A DNA stretch of 64,000 nucleotides. It comes from Dipteris shenzhenensis. Lineage: Eukaryota > Polypodiophyta > Polypodiopsida > Gleicheniales. The position numbers and the translations under genes are program-made. The notes beneath the pieces were generated by a model. That model did not search any database. It was not told the origin of the DNA and was given only the letters and a program-made list of their open reading frames with translations. This document shows positions 21,214 to 36,000 of this stretch, piece after piece. Each line of letters starts with the position of its first letter. The first letter of the stretch is position 1. The DNA lies in assembly GCA_047967505.1 (NCBI GenBank), contig CM106539.1, one strand, 5' to 3'.

Positions 21214-22880
21214 GCTCTGCTAGGGCTTTCTTTGGCTAAGATATGTGTAAAGCTCACAATGATATTTGTAATGACTCAAGCATTTGATCATCACGTGCTT
21301 ATTAGAGAGAAAATTTAATCTTTAAAAAAAGAGTTTAAATTCAGGCCTTTGCAATCTTTTGAATTCAAGCTTTCTTTGAAAGTCACGTTCACAATATAAT
21401 TGGCGAACTTATGTGTGAAGTTGAGAATTAATAACTATCCACTTGTTTCCATAGGAGTTAAAGTCAAGAGATATAACGCAAAGTTGTGATTCTTGCCACA
21501 TCAAATTACAAAGGGGAATGTTGGTGTGCTCTTTGCAATCTGGACAGACTTCAAGCAAAACTAACAAGTCCTCTGAAAGTGTTAGCTCTGTGGGAATGCT
21601 CGATCTTATGAATAATGGATTCAAATCCATGGAAGTTGGAGGGAAATTATGTAACACAATTGTGCAAAAGGACCTTTGTCCATTGATGTAAGGAGATAAT
21701 TTGTATTGCATTTGTCCACTGATGTAAGGATAATAATTTGTATTGCACTTGCCCTTACTAAGGTGCAATATAGGCTTTAAAGATGGGACATTAAAGGAAA
21801 AATATTATGTTAATTTAGCTTTCCTCATTGTATAATGGATCTACGTAGATTTATTATGTTGAAAGTGAAATGAGAGAGAGAGCATGTGTGCGTGTGTGTG
21901 TGTGTGTGTCCTAGAAATCACTCCTAGAAACTACACACTAGTGGATGAGGGAATCACTCATAGTATCCTAGTGCAAGTTTTCGAGGAGCACACAATAGGG
22001 TTTTGGTGTTTTATACGTCCTATCTAGTTGTTATTGATGTCTAAAGTAACCAAAGAGTTTAAGAAGAATATTCAAATTATAATGAAATTACAAATATAGC
22101 ATATTATCTTGGTGTTCAATCTACAAAGGTCAATCTTATAATAAAAAATATGTCTCAAGGTGTAGAATGCCCATCTGTCAATTATAAACCATGGGGGGAA
22201 AAAACAATTAGGGAACATGTTGTTTTAGGAAATCGTCGTAAGGACATTACAAGTACAAATGTTATAAAGAGATAAAGGAAAATTTGTAGAGCATGTGAAA
22301 TAGAAATACCATAATACCTCCAAGGCTAAAACCTACAAGGTTAAAGCTGAAAAGAATGGAACAAGATTTCCTCATAAGGATAGAAACTAGTGCTTAGATA
22401 GGAAATAATTGATGTATAATTTGATAACACATTCACACCAAAAGAATTACTATATAAATAAATAAATATAAAAACTTTCTAATGTATAAAGTGTTCTAGT
22501 GATAGGATAAACAATCTTGGAACATTCCTCTACATACTTGTACTAGTACTTTCAATAATGGAGTAGGGCATAATGTTCATACAAAGCCTCTATATTTAGA
22601 ATTTTGGTCCTAGGATTTAAACCCAGACAACACCTAGATCCACCTTTGTGCCAGTGTGGGTCGAACTTCCAGATCTCCCTTTTTCTCTTGTCAACCAAGC
22701 TCCAAATCTCTATAGGAATCTAGGGTAGGTTATTGATGTAGAAAAAGAGCAATTCATCAATCCTAGAGGACATCCTCAAGTGTGTCAAACTAGACGTTGC
22801 AGGGGACCTTACAAATGATGAACAAGTTAAAGATGCTAGGTTGAGATGCCAACAAGTTAGGCAATGTATGGTTTCTCATT
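21214..22880. other. no recognisable gene
   Basis: AT-rich. It contains a (GT)n microsatellite at about 21887-21909 and a short tandem motif around 21,660-21,760 (two copies of a TTTGTCCA-TTGATGTAAGGA-like block). I looked here for the missing 3' exon of the EF-hand gene and saw no convincing candidate. Confidence 0.4.
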
Positions 22881-24260
22881 TGGATAGGTTGTAGCTAGAA
22901 AATTATCTTTCCTTCAAGAAATTAAAGAGGTTGCTTTCTCTATGGCTTATGGTAAAACTCCAGGGGAGGATGGTCTTCCAATAGAGTTTTATTAGTCTTT
23001 CTAGGACATAGTTGGCCCTTCTCTAATGGCAGTATGGAAAGACAACTCTGATCAAGGATTCTTGCCCAATCACTTAAATGGAGGGGTTATCAAACTCATT
23101 CCAAAAGATGGGGATAAGACAATGTTAACAAACTAGAGACCTCTAACTATGTTAAACTACTCCTACAAGATATTTGCCAAAGCCCTGGCATTAAGAATGA
23201 GAAACAAGATGGATAATTGGATTCTTCAGGAACAAAAAGGGTTTATCAAAGGCAGACACCTATTAGAGGCAATTATAAATTTATGGGAGGGATGCACACA
23301 TGTCGAAGAAACCAAGCAAGATATATGCTTTGTAAAAATTGATTTTGATAAAGCTTATGACAGACTTAATTGGGATTTTCTCCTACAATCCCTCAAGAAT
23401 TTGGGGCTAGGGGAAAAGTTCACATCATTTTTGCTTTGTTGCTTTCCAATGCCTCAGCAAAGGTCTGTGTAAATGGAGAGATGAGTCAAAGTTTCTCCTT
23501 GAAGAGATCAATAAGACAAAGGTGCCCTTTGGCTCCTTTGTTATTTGCCATTGCAACAACTGATGCTTTGGGGTGGTTAATAAAAGACCAAGTGTCCATG
23601 AATTCAATAAGAGGAATTGAGCTTCCCTTAAGAAAACATCTAGTTAATCAACAATTTGCAGATGACACAACATTAACTATCAGAAACACAGATGTAGACA
23701 TTCAAGGAGCAATGGAGTGTATGGATATATTTTGCTTGGCATCAGGATCTAAGATAAATCACACCAAAACAGGTTATGCCCTGCTCTCAGGTGGCTCTCA
23801 GATGCTTTTGGACCAAATGGGATGCATAAAAATACAACATGGGCAAATTTTCAGGTTACTAGGCATTCCTATGGGATTTAAAGTTAAAATGAAGGACAAA
23901 TGGGAGTGGATTTTAGAGAGGATTCAAGAACAAAATAGACAGACTCACAGGGTTACAGGCCAATCTTATAGGGAGAAGAGTTGTTTTAAATCATTATATC
24001 TACCCAATTTCTATTTTTTACCTCTTGTTGGTGCCCTTCTAAAACGGGTTTAGAAAATTTCATCAGAATTTGCAAATCTTTCCTATGGGGGGGAAGTGAT
24101 ACAAAAAGGAGAATTTCAAAAGTTAAATGGGCCTTCTGGACCAGACCTAGAGAGGAAGGGGGTTTGGGAGTAAAATAATCCTTTTGGGGAAGGGATGTAA
24201 TGAACTCTTAGAATGTCTGTGTACATAATTTAATGTGGAGTATGGTCATGTGGAAGACGA
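22881..24260 (+). mobile_element. LINE (L1-like) reverse transcriptase fragment
   Basis: The plus strand reads the RT domain in order: YGKTPGEDGLPIEFY, then GGVIKLIPKDGD, RPLTMLNYSYKIFAKALALR, QKGFIKGRHLLEAI, DFDKAYDRLNWDFL, RCPLAPLLFAIATTDAL and QQFADDTTLTI with the catalytic FADD intact. After that come SGSKINHTKTGYAL and IFRLLGIPMGF. A frameshift near 23,440, and in-frame TAG codons at positions normally Trp (FY*SF*DIVGP near 22,990), show it is dead. No endonuclease domain and no poly-A tail are seen, so it is truncated at both ends. The clade differs slightly from the 58-64 kb LINE. Confidence 0.9.
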
Positions 24261-24980
24261 CAAAATGTAAGCCCTAAATTGAATACCAAAATGTTTCTAA
24301 AAAAGGATGCCCATTCTTCATGGTGTGGGGACAAGAAGGCTTCTACATACTAAAAAGAAAAACCTAGTGTAGAGTTAGTATTCAAACTTCCAGGGAGGCA
24401 TTTGGAGGTCTATGTAAAATGATAGAAATAATGACTTGAGAGATGATAGTCCATATAAAGGATGTGTGAACCACCTTAGACATCCTTTTTTGATGCAATT
24501 ACAACATGTTTTCAATGCGCAGCTGGTGATACAAGTAGAATGGATGGAATAGTAACCCATGCTGCAAGGACACTCCTTATACCAACACTTTAAAATTGTG
24601 ATAGCTATGTTCCAAAAATAATGCAAATGGACAAGGCATAATCAATCACCTAATGATTCTAAAATCAAATTGTACACATGAAGTCTTCACTGCATTCTAA
24701 AAAGGAATCAATTCAATTGAAATATATGGGGGACAATCCATAATTCCACTTGTAATTATTAATATAATCAATGTCTCTATCGAGCATGGGGGCATAATTT
24801 ATGTGAAAATGAAATAGTTTTATAATGTATGTCATGAAATTGCATAAAACATTCTTAAATAAGTAAGCAAACTTTGTGCCAATAACAAAATTGGAATGGA
24901 CAAGCTAGAATCAATCACCTAAGGAATTTCAAACTTAAATCTAAAAACACATTCTTTGTTGCCCTATGAAAAGGAATAAA
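24261..24980. other. no recognisable gene
   Basis: AT-rich DNA after the LINE fragment; nothing identified. Confidence 0.4.
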
Positions 24981-25201
24981 TTGAATTGAAACATAATTTG
25001 AAATAATTATACTTCAAAAGAAGAAACAACATAGTCAAAAACTCCAAGAAATGGAACTAAAATTACTTCAAAAGAAGAAACAACATAGTCAAAAACTCCA
25101 TTAAATGGCACTAAATCACATTGAATTGAAACATAATTTGAAATAACTATACTTCAAAATAAGAAACAACATAGTCAAAAACTCCAAGAAATGGAACTAA
25201 A
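24981..25201. repeat. nested short direct repeats
   Basis: A block of about 81 bp (starting TTGAATTGAAACATAATTTG) occurs at 24981-25061 and again at 25121-25201. Its 51-bp second half (ACTTCAAAA...) has an extra copy at 25065-25115, so three copies of the half lie in a row. Copies differ by only a few bases. Confidence 0.85.
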
Positions 25202-28200
25202 GCACATGAAGAACATGACAATACTTAGCAACACAGATTTTCATGCAACTACCATAAAAATATTTAAAAAAAATGATGCCACAAAAAGAAGCAATAGTCT
25301 CAAGATTCCCAAAATGGTCTTGGATTGAGCCATGATCCAATTTGGCCTACCCATCTATCAATCTACTATCAAATTAGATAATGCACATTGATGAATTGCA
25401 ATGCAAGGTGCATAAAATTGATGACATGGTAGTTGGTGCATATGCAATGCGTGTGGCAGTGGAGGGTCTAGCTTAGCATGCACAATTGATGTAACATATT
25501 TGTGCATGCACAATTTGCATTCTATGCTTAATAGGCATCATGTGCTTGGATTATATGGTGATGATGTTTCCAATGTGCCATGCGTTAATAATAAAGTGGA
25601 AGGGCTTATGTGGCTTGCTGAGATGGTAGTTGAGGTGGTTCATTGAGGTGGCTAATATGTTAGTGATTACATGGCAAAGTGATGAGGTGACCTATACACA
25701 TGTCATCGGATAAAGTGACATGACCTACTACCACCTACCACTTGTAATGATGTTGTGGTAGTCTACCACTATCATGCCACATTTTGCCTTATCTTCTCCC
25801 CATTTTGCCATATGATGAGGTGTAGGTCTTTGGAGAAGCTGGAAGCAAACAAGAAATGATGGGCCCTCCCAGAATAGTATGGAGGATTGCTGCCACATGT
25901 TCCACAGTCAAGTAGCAAGAGTTGGGCTGATGTAAATAGAACAAATGGCAAGGAAGATGATGGTATGAATCGTGGTTGTGTAGCCTGTGATTGGATGCTA
26001 CATATACATGAAACTCACAATGGAGTGAAGGAGGCCCGATGCTCAAGAGGGCCTCAATGAGTAAAGGATTCAATAGTTATTTCTAGTGGAAGGTCTTGAG
26101 GAAGACTATGTAGTAGCTATGTAGCACAGATGAGGCTAGCGGAAATAGATTTCAAACACTTCAAGTATAGCATTGCACATGGAATTTCCTTGAAGGACTA
26201 CACTTCTAAGTTTGAGGTTGAGGCACACTTCCATATTGAGGTACTTGGGCTCCATATGAGGCTCTTGGGCTTTTTGTAAGGCTCTTAGTAGTCTAGAGCT
26301 TTATGCGAGCTCTAAGCACTCTTTAAGCCTAAATCCTATGGACCATGGGACAAAGAAGTGGGAGTAAATATTTACCTTGTTGGCATCCATATTGCTCTTC
26401 CCATCTTGCTAGCATGAATCTTACTCTTCGCATCTTTTTCATCCTTGCGTTTTCAAGCTCTCTCCTTGAGATAGCATGTCTATCTCCCCACTAGCTCTAC
26501 TCTCAAATGCCCTCTTGAAAATTGAGAAGGTTAAGTATGAAGAAGAAAGAAAGAAAACACAATATTGCAAAATGAAGCTTTGGAGGAAGAGACTGCCAAA
26601 CATCAAAAGGTCACTCATCAATCTAATTGCAAGCTTTAGGGCGGACTAGTAGAAAAGCCTACACACAACGTGTGTCATAAACCCCCTACTTATACACGAA
26701 TCCCATAGTCCTTCTCCTTGATTAAAAAAGAGATTTTATGATTTTTATGTGTTGTTCCATTTTTCATGTACACTCCCAAGAGCTCTTTTCAACTCACTCC
26801 AAGTTCGTTCCTTCAAGTTCGTTCCATTGTGTTTATTCCTTTTTCATCTCTCTACTCCCTCATGATTTCATTGGGTTTGTGTTCTTCCTTTAATCATATG
26901 GAGGCAATTTTCATCACTGTTTCCTTGTTGTATGTTTCCCATGGTCCTAGAGAAGTTGCATTAATTTTTCTCTTGATAGTAGTCTCATATGGCTTATTAA
27001 TTTTATATTGCTTTTTCCATGCTTGCTTCAACGTTTGCTTGAGACTCGGTGTAGCTTATTCATGTAAAGGGGGGGGCATAGAGTTTCAATTCTTTATCCT
27101 TAGGTAAGTTTTAGTAGCATTTTTAGTTGAAGTTAGTCTTAGTTTTCTTGTGCTAACCCTTTTTGGGTGCCTTTCTCATTGCTTGTGGGGGTCTTTTTGG
27201 TCTGGATGTGGCCAATTTGAGATAGTCTAGTCATTACTCAAGTCTTTTGCTAATAGCATGGATCATATGTGAGTGCACAAGAGAAGCCTATAGATTTAAA
27301 TCATTGTTTGTGTCGCTTTAGGTGGTTAGTTGTATTAGTGTTGTATTGCTTTGCATTCCATCTGATAGCATGGTTGGGATAGTTACTTTCTTGGGCAAGT
27401 TGTAGAGTGTTTTATGGATTGTATATGGACTTATTTGTTGTAGGTAGCTCCAATTTTGAGTGAGTGGTACGTTTCCTTAGCCAAGCGAGGTGGCAATTTT
27501 GTGGGTGTTTTCTGACTTGAGCACTCTGCATGAGACCATGGAGGAATCTTGGATATCTTCATGGCAGAGTAGCCCCTTGTTTTGTCATCTTGAGGTGGTC
27601 AAGAGTCCCTTCTAAATCTGTGTTTATGTCATCATAGTTCAGATCACAAGTCATAACAATGAAAACTTCCATGTTATCAAAGCTTAACTTAAGTAAGAGC
27701 TTCCCAACGGGCCATCTCATATGTAAGGAAGATTGCAAACATTGATGTATACCAATGTTTCTTTCCATCAATCTTACTGCAAAAAGACAAGACATTGTTT
27801 GTTCCATCCTTTCTTCTATTTGTCTATTTTTCTCTCCACATATTTGAATATGGTTCAGCACTGCCCCCCCCCCCCCCCCCCTCCGCCTCTCTCTCTCTCT
27901 CCCCCCAAAACTCTCATGTGTGAGTGTGTGTATGGATTTCCATTCACATCAATTCTAGTGGTGGCTATCACACATTTTTTTCTATTTATATATATATTTA
28001 TAGGACGTTGCCTTAGGATGTCATTCCTATCAATTTAATCAATGAAGTAGAGATCTAGTCATGTTTTTCCTATTTTGTTGTCTAGATAAACCTATGACTG
28101 AAATTTTGTCCATTGCTCAATTAATGTTGAACTTAGCAAAATGTTGAGACCTGATTAAAGCCTTAACATGACCCCCACCTCTTTGGGCATTAACTTTGCC

Positions 28201-29761
28201 ACTTCCTCTTTGACTAACGTGGCTTGTAAGTTCAAATGTTTGTTCATGACACTTGCTTCACTTGATGCTCCTCTGCAGATCTGTTCTTGTATTATCATAT
28301 CAACCATTATTTCAAATGTTAAAGGGTTCTCCCTTAACATCGCAACCTGATTGAATATGTGGCTATGTGAAGTCGTCCCATGCCTACTCTTCTAAAGGAG
28401 AAGCTCCTGTGGGATGACAGCTATGATAGAGGATTTCAGTAGATCAAAGAGGCACTTATTCTTTGAAACTCGAGTTGGTCAAAGACATTCTTTGGTACTC
28501 ACATACTTGCAGGCATACTCCTTCAACAAGGGGAGGATCAATTCAGGTACCCCCTATTAACAAATGCTTAACATAGAGTTCCTTTACTTAAAATTAAGAA
28601 ACCTACTCTTTCACTAGTATTTTCTATTGAGAAATTCAAGTAATATGTAATGAGGCAACTATTTGTATTCATAGTAGTGAGTGATGGTCAAGCTAAGCAT
28701 GTACTTCAAGTCTCCCAATCCTTTGGGATGACTAGCAAACTGGTTCGGAATGCTACAAGAATTTGATTTTCTTACAAATTGTAAAAGTAGGGTGCAATAA
28801 TCTAAAGAACACCATGATTGACTAAGAAGAGGCCCCTGGATAAATCTCACATATTCCATCAGCATGAAAGATCAATGTATGGTGGTATATTCTGGTTCTC
28901 CAACCACCCATCTTTAGTGATCCTCCTTGAATATACGAACATTTTTTGGAAAAGGTTTTGCATCATTCTTATTTCCCTCCATTGCTTTATATTAGTTCAT
29001 GATCTCCTTCTATGAGAGGTTTGTTCCATACTTTCTTTGGACCCATTTTGTTGGAGAAGATAGCATCTTCTTTCTGTCTTGGCTTGTGCAGCCCGATGAG
29101 TAATGTGATGTACAAAAGACATATTGTAACTGAAATCATCAAAGAATAATCGCAAAGAAAGAAATTAGAAAATCAAAAGAACAGCACAAAAGAGAAGAAA
29201 AGAAGTGAAGGTTTGAGTAAAGAGCCACAAGCAAACATGGTAATATGACACACAGAACAGAGCAGCGCACAACTAGGGAGATAAAGGAGCCATGAAGATT
29301 CAACACCTCATTGAAGACAGTGAAAGCATGCATGTGAGAAAGTTTCTTCAGAGGCAGGGGGGAAACCAACTCAATCAAGATTATACCTGTTCACATAGAT
29401 TACTAGGTATTTTCAAGTGCATATTATGAGAATCATGGGGGTCAATGTATCTTCAAAATGGTGGACAGCATACGTTGGTGGAGTACATAGAAGCAACACC
29501 ACAAGAATATTAGAAAGGGACACAAGAGAGGTACACCCCCTGGAAGAAGCTGCTACTTGATCACAAAACTTAAGCAAAGCGCTGACATAATGCACAGAAT
29601 AGCAACCCTGGAAACAAAAAAAAAGATTCTACTATTATGTAGTCCTAACAATCTTCCAGCGAAGTAATCTACAAAAGTGGATGTGGAATTTTGTAAGCAT
29701 AGGATAGAACCTAGAAATGTGAGTATTAAAATACTATCAATAAATTACATTAGTTTACAGA
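25202..29761. other. no recognisable gene; repeats and low-complexity DNA
   Basis: Only short open stretches, none of which I recognise. It contains a long poly-C tract followed by (CT)n at about 27863-27903. The stretch next to 29762 would carry the 3' UTR of the hydrolase gene; I saw no clear AATAAA signal on the minus strand within 300 bp of the stop. Confidence 0.35.
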
Positions 29762-30023
29762 TTATGCCAATTGAGAATTGAGACCTGACATCCATTCAAT
29801 CAAAGCCTGATTAACAAGATCTGGAGCTTCATCATGAGGGCAATGGCCAGCCTGCAGCCTTACAATAGATGCTTGAGGATACAGGCTCTTTATCTTGTCC
29901 ACTTTTGACGCTCCCATCCACGGATCTAAATCTCCCCACAAGAGCAAGAGAGGACATGACAGCTGTGCCAGAAGTTTATTCAAAGTGAGATTTGAAGTCC
30001 GAAATAGGACCTGACTCATTAAC
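29762..30023 (-). CDS. hydrolase last exon with catalytic Asp and His
   Basis: 262 bp including the stop, acceptor GCTGACAG|GTTA. It carries CPLLLLWGDLDPW and RLQAGHCPHDEAPD and ends in WMSGLNSQLA. Confidence 0.95.
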
Positions 30024-33000
30024 CTGTCAGCCACACATAAGCCAGTTAGATCATTCTATGTGATGTATGGTCATACCTGCAATACATACGTGTTTCCAAA
30101 ACAGGATATACCTGTAGTAAACTTCCCCTGCATTGGGATCTTGTGTAGGATAAACTATGGAATCCACCAGATAATCGTCCACATTTGTCTTATCTATATA
30201 AACCTGATTAGTAAGGGGAACATTAGTGCTTCGACAGTGCCTATCCACAAAGATAATGTAATCCTTCTATGTCACAAAATCAGAATTACAATTGGTACAA
30301 TACAAATGCGATTATAACTTGTAACATGAAGTTAAATAATACAGAACTAACGAAATGCCAATGAAAAGGGTAATTTCATCTCAAACATAGTATAACTATG
30401 TTGGGGTTAATGATGACTGCATGGCTAAGTTAACCAAAATCTGTGCACTCTTATACAAACCGGGGTAACCATTTTTCAGATCATAAATTCATTGCAACAT
30501 GCAATGTCTGTTTTACAGAGTATTGTATAATGCGATTGGAAACAGGGAAAATGATTGAGAGGGTAAATCTTATAGTATTTTAAAGCAAATTATCTAATTG
30601 TAACCATGGATTGATGAGACAGAACTTTGACTACATGGAGAACATACGTGTGTTTTGAATAGTACCAAGGTCATCTGATGTGAAATTTATCCACATGAGG
30701 CACATATTCTGTACTGTGGTGAGTCGTGACCCTATCACCTTCCGTCGTAATGGTGTGGGTCTAAGCATTGTTCCTAATGTTTGATACCAAGTATCCACCA
30801 GGGTTACATAGTGTGAAAGAAGGAAGAGGACTTAGGGTAATTGGTGTTAGCTTGATTGCACACCATACATGTCCTAAGCTGACCTAAGGCTGAAGTGCTA
30901 TAAATCATTCTCAGCCATAATGTAGCGTGTGTTTTTTATATTATATAATGAGCAAGCATTAGAAATGTCTTCTATGAATATTACTGATTTACCATTTTGA
31001 ATAAAAAGAGACTACAAAATGTTATTTAATGTAGTGTTTTCAAAATTGGAAATTCAACACAATCGCCCTCACATTCACACATGGCATCATGGAGTGTAGG
31101 GTTTAAAGAAAAAGACTAGATGTGAACAAAGGAGCATCCCCCTTGTGTTGCAGTTGTACTGCGAGATCATTCTAGATTGGGAGATACAAATTTGTGTTTG
31201 ATACAAACTGACCCTATGGCAAGACTCCAAGAACTATATCTTAATTGAAAGGGTGTAACTTCCCTCAAAGCAATGGATATTGCAAATCGCCCAAGCTCTA
31301 AACCTATTGCAATACCAACTGTCAGTGCTAGATGACACCATCTTTGTAGAACTATGTGTCTTCATTTCTTGAAAACGTTTCTAGTTTTGCTTTGTGTGCA
31401 AAAGAGTTTGTGCCTCCTTGAGTCAGCCTCTTCATGGATTTGGCGCCTATGAAGGGCAAAGATTATATATCACTAAAAGGGCTTCCAAAGTCACAAAATA
31501 AGTGCAATTCAAGTGACTCAGTGCATGTAGGAATTCAATACAAAGAGATGTGGAAGAGGAGGCATTGCAGAAGCAAAAGAAATCCACATAACACAATATT
31601 ACAACAAAATTCAAAACCAAAGCTAGGACATTATCATTCATTCCTATGGTAAGTCATACGCTGGTCCCTAAGGCCTCTTCGTACTTATCTTAATAATGCA
31701 AGAAGACCAGTTAAAGCTACTGATAAGTGAGCGAACCCAAGGGATGAGATTCTTAGAAGGAAAGACCTTCCACAAAAACAACCACTAGATAGACTTAAAG
31801 GTCAAAGTATCGATAATCTTTAAAGGAGTTCACAGCCAAATAGACCACCTTGAAGTGTGAGAAAACCCAAAGACTAAGGCATCCAGAGATAGGTGTAGAA
31901 ACTACTTGAGCAGGTCTCATATATCCTAACAGTTCTCCTCTCTCCTTGCTAGTATTGTTGTTCCTATGGGGGAATGTCGTAAATTACTAGGCTCTCGATA
32001 AAAAGGCTATCAAGAATCAGTCCTTGGTTCTTAAAAACCGTTGAGATTCTAGACTGGTTAAAGGGAGCAAGAATTTTCAGCCACATTGACTAGAAGCATG
32101 GTTACCGTCAAAGACTTTATGGCTTACCGAGATATCCATAAAACATCATCTTCTACATTGCATGGCTATAGCACACCCTTGCCGTATTCAATTTAATGAT
32201 AGTGAAAATATTATTTTTTTCAAAGAAAGGACTTCTATTAAATATGAAAGAAACTCCAAGATCAAGGCTCACGGAAGAAATACACCATGCAAAGCATGAG
32301 AAGACAAACACCCTATGAGGCAAAAAATCATGCTCATCCAAGAGAGCTAGAAAAAACCAAGGTTGAGGCTGAAAATGTCACCTCAAGCCTGCAGAGGATC
32401 TGAGAAAAATGGGGAGCCACATTCCATTCCCTAAGAAAACAGTCCTCTTGGATGAAGCCACTCGGGAAGTGTTGGAAAATGCACCAAAAAGGCCAAGTGT
32501 CACTTGGGAAAGCACCGGCAGGTGCAGAGATCCCAATCCCCGCCCCATAGCCACGCATAACCTCTCCCAAATCCAACAAAAGGTTGCCGGGATGTTGGGA
32601 GAGGGGTTCATAACCTTACATATATCCAAGGAATATCCAAATGCACCTTTGTGTATAAGATTTCTCCCCCCCCAATTCCATGTGTTAGTTGTGCGTACCA
32701 TGGTCTTTTTAGCCCCCTTTATTTCATTATCCACCACACATATTTCCATAGGCACCACGAGGGGGTTTGGACCACACCAAGTCTCCTAAGGCCTATATTT
32801 CCAACACATATTCCCTTAGGCACCACAAAGGGGTTTGGACCACACCAAGGCTCCTAAGGCCTATATTTCCAACACGGAAAGACTATTGCATTCTCGCACA
32901 AATGGCTATCAAGGTGTGTAAATATCTGTCCAAATACTGACCAATGTATGTGGAGGATGGGTCTAGGAGCCATCCAAAGCCTCTGTGCATCTGGATCTCC

Positions 33001-36000
33001 AAATATGCCATGCTGAAATGCTCGGTAGAATCTCCAAGAAAGTATCCACCGAGGCATATGCCGGTCAAATAAGGAGATCTGGGAACAACATCCGAAGAGC
33101 ATGACTCAACTAGATGTCGTAGAACCAAAAAGGACCAAGAATAGTCATGCCTCTCCTAAAATACTTGAGGCCCCGAAAGAGAGAGAGAAGCCACCGAGCC
33201 CCAGGTCATGAAGAAGGGAAAAGGAACAAAGGTGCTCAATAGACTAGCAATCCCCTTCTAGATGATCCTCGCTTGTTTGCAGTCCTATCAGCAATTCTGA
33301 ATAGACTCCTCGGCAAAAAGAAAGATGCATTAACATTTTCTGGAGGACTCGTGGACCTATGAGACAATGTACAATCACCAAGAGTAACCCATACAAGCCA
33401 TTGTGGGCTGAAACAAAGGTCTCGCTAAGGCCCTTTGCAAAGTATTAAGCACTAAGCTAAAATAAATGCAACAAAAAACTAGTACTCAAACTCAATATCA
33501 ATATACATAGCCTGGTCCCAAGATGGCTATCCAATGAGCTGCAAAAATATATCGTATCTGTGTCTGCCAAGTCGTCTCTCTCGGCGGTGGGGGACGTGGC
33601 TCCGTGACCTCTGTATCCGATGGGCCATGTCAATAGTGACCCTCTGGTCGGGCGATCTCCATCGAATATGACTGTGATGGGCTGGGCCTCCATCGTGTGT
33701 GTCCTGGTCCATCTCTGCATCTGTGGCTGCGTCTCTCCACATCGTCGTCTCATCCCGTTGACCCACTCAGTCCTCATATCAACTATCTCCTCCTCCTCGG
33801 ACCTCAACTCCGGGGCAAACTAAAAAATGTAAAATTCTATAACATGTCGTTGGGCTCCATCTAGCTCAGTCCCACGTGCCACTGTCTCCTCATGCTCTCT
33901 GATGTGGCGCAACAAGTTCTCTCTATGTCGCCGCATCTCCAATCAAATAGTGACCAACGCAAACCTGGTCTTGAAAATGAATTGGTCGAGAGAGAGGCCC
34001 AAACTTGTGTCCCTCTTGAAATACGCAATGGTATCGTCCTCGAATCTCATAGTATACGTGGCAAGTACCCAAGAAGTGCTCCTCTGTCTATACCTCCTCC
34101 AGGGTGCATAGTCTACAGATCCGTTGCTCTCTGGGTGTACCTGTGGCTCTCCCTGTCTCAATCCTCAACTAATGGGTCCGATGGCAATCCTCAAGGCATG
34201 TGAGACTCTTTTGTCATCCAAGTACTGGGGTCTGATAAGCACTCTATCCATCGATACTCTGAGGAAATGATCATGGTAGAATCGGATCTTGGTGTGGGGA
34301 GCTCCTCGCTCCCCCTCTCCCCAAGCCCGCGACGTGTGGAGCTGAAGTAGGTCTAACCGTATGATACAATTGATCTCATCCCGTGGAATTAGGTAGTCGA
34401 GAGCATCTAAGTTGAGCATCTAAGTTGTACTGAAATGGGGGGAGGCGGTCTATTTGGATGCCCTAGCTACGAAACCAGATATGTGTGTGTACCAAGCCAT
34501 GCTAATTTCCCTCTCAGCTAGGCATATAGACAACTCTAGTGTCAATCTCGGTAGTCTCTCTCTAGGTAAGACCAAGACCCTATGGAGATAAGTGACCATC
34601 TGAAAAATGGCATCAACCTGGAGCGGTGTCATACCAAACTCTGCCTGTATGATCTGGTGGGGGAGAGGGTTTTCTTCGAATTGTCCTAGGGCCCATCATC
34701 ACCTACAACCTCTTGAAATGACAACACTCAGTCTCACTGATAGATTACCCCCCCCAAAAGGGTGTTGTATATAAGGCCATCAGTCTCCCCAATATGTCAA
34801 ATAGCCATCCCTTTGTTGTGGGGTCCTAGAAATGTGCCCAGAAGCATAGTCTCTCTAGTCGAGCTAGAGCTCCCTGCCCTCACACAAGTCGTGCCCAGGC
34901 TGCATGGGTCATCATGCAGCCATTGGCTCCCCTCGGTAAGTGAAGTTGTGTCAGTGAAGAACTGGATGAAGAACTGGATGTGAGGTGTCAGAAATCATAA
35001 CCTTGGTATTCCCAAGGTTGAGTGTCAAATCTCTCTCTTTGCAAAACACCTCTAGGGCCTCTATGACCTCTGGGTGCCACTGTAGGCCCACTGCTATTGA
35101 GGAAGATGGGAGGACTATGTCATATGCATACAATAATATATGTATCATTAGATCAGCCAACAATGATCCCTCGCCCCCTGGACGGTGAATGAAGGTCGTG
35201 ATCTCATCAATGTCTACCCCAAATAATGTCGATGAGAGAGGGCATCCTTGCTTCACTCTTATTGTGCTCTCGATCCAATCTGATATGCCTCTAAGAGCAT
35301 GTACCCTTCCTCTAAATAGCTCATATAAGCTCATCACTCCTCATATCATGTATCCTCGGGTATGCATCTCTTAATGTTGTCTAATCGTGTGAAAACGTGG
35401 GATTGTATCAAAGGCCTTTTGAAAGTCTACAAAACTTGCATAGACTTTCTGGGATCTCGACCCCGCCTCCTTGATGATTGCATGCAAAGTGAAGATGTGA
35501 TCAAGGGTGGAATGCTATCTCTGAAACCCAGCCTATCCTAGTGCCCTCTACCCATGTGTCTCTTTGTAGGAGCTCTAGTACTGACCCCTATGCCTTGGCC
35601 AGCGTATGGCCAATCATAAGGGTACAGTAATTCCTAGTTTCCATGGGCTCTATTGGCACAAAGTGGTGATTAGTAGGGGGAAAAACGTGGCGCACAACAT
35701 TATTGATCATCTGTGCTAGGATCGGGGCCAGGAACTCTTGTCCATGAGAGCAAAATGCTCAGTACGTAACACCTCATGGTCTTGGGCTCTCCGATTGTGG
35801 ACGTGAAGAAGATCACACATTCTATGTTGTTAACAACCTGCATGTGGTGGGTTTGGGGAGGGAAGACATATCCAGCGGTGTTTGAGACAGAACATGATAG
35901 AGGGATGTCGCATATGTGTGCCAAACATCAGGATCCATGATGGGGATAGGTGGTTTCCCCCTAGACAAGAGTCCCTAAGCATGCCTCCTATTGGTGTTTG

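Noticed and set aside
30769-30782. GTTTGATACCA as a minus-strand primer-binding site
   Set aside because: Shorter and weaker than the other three sites and without a recognisable LTR edge.
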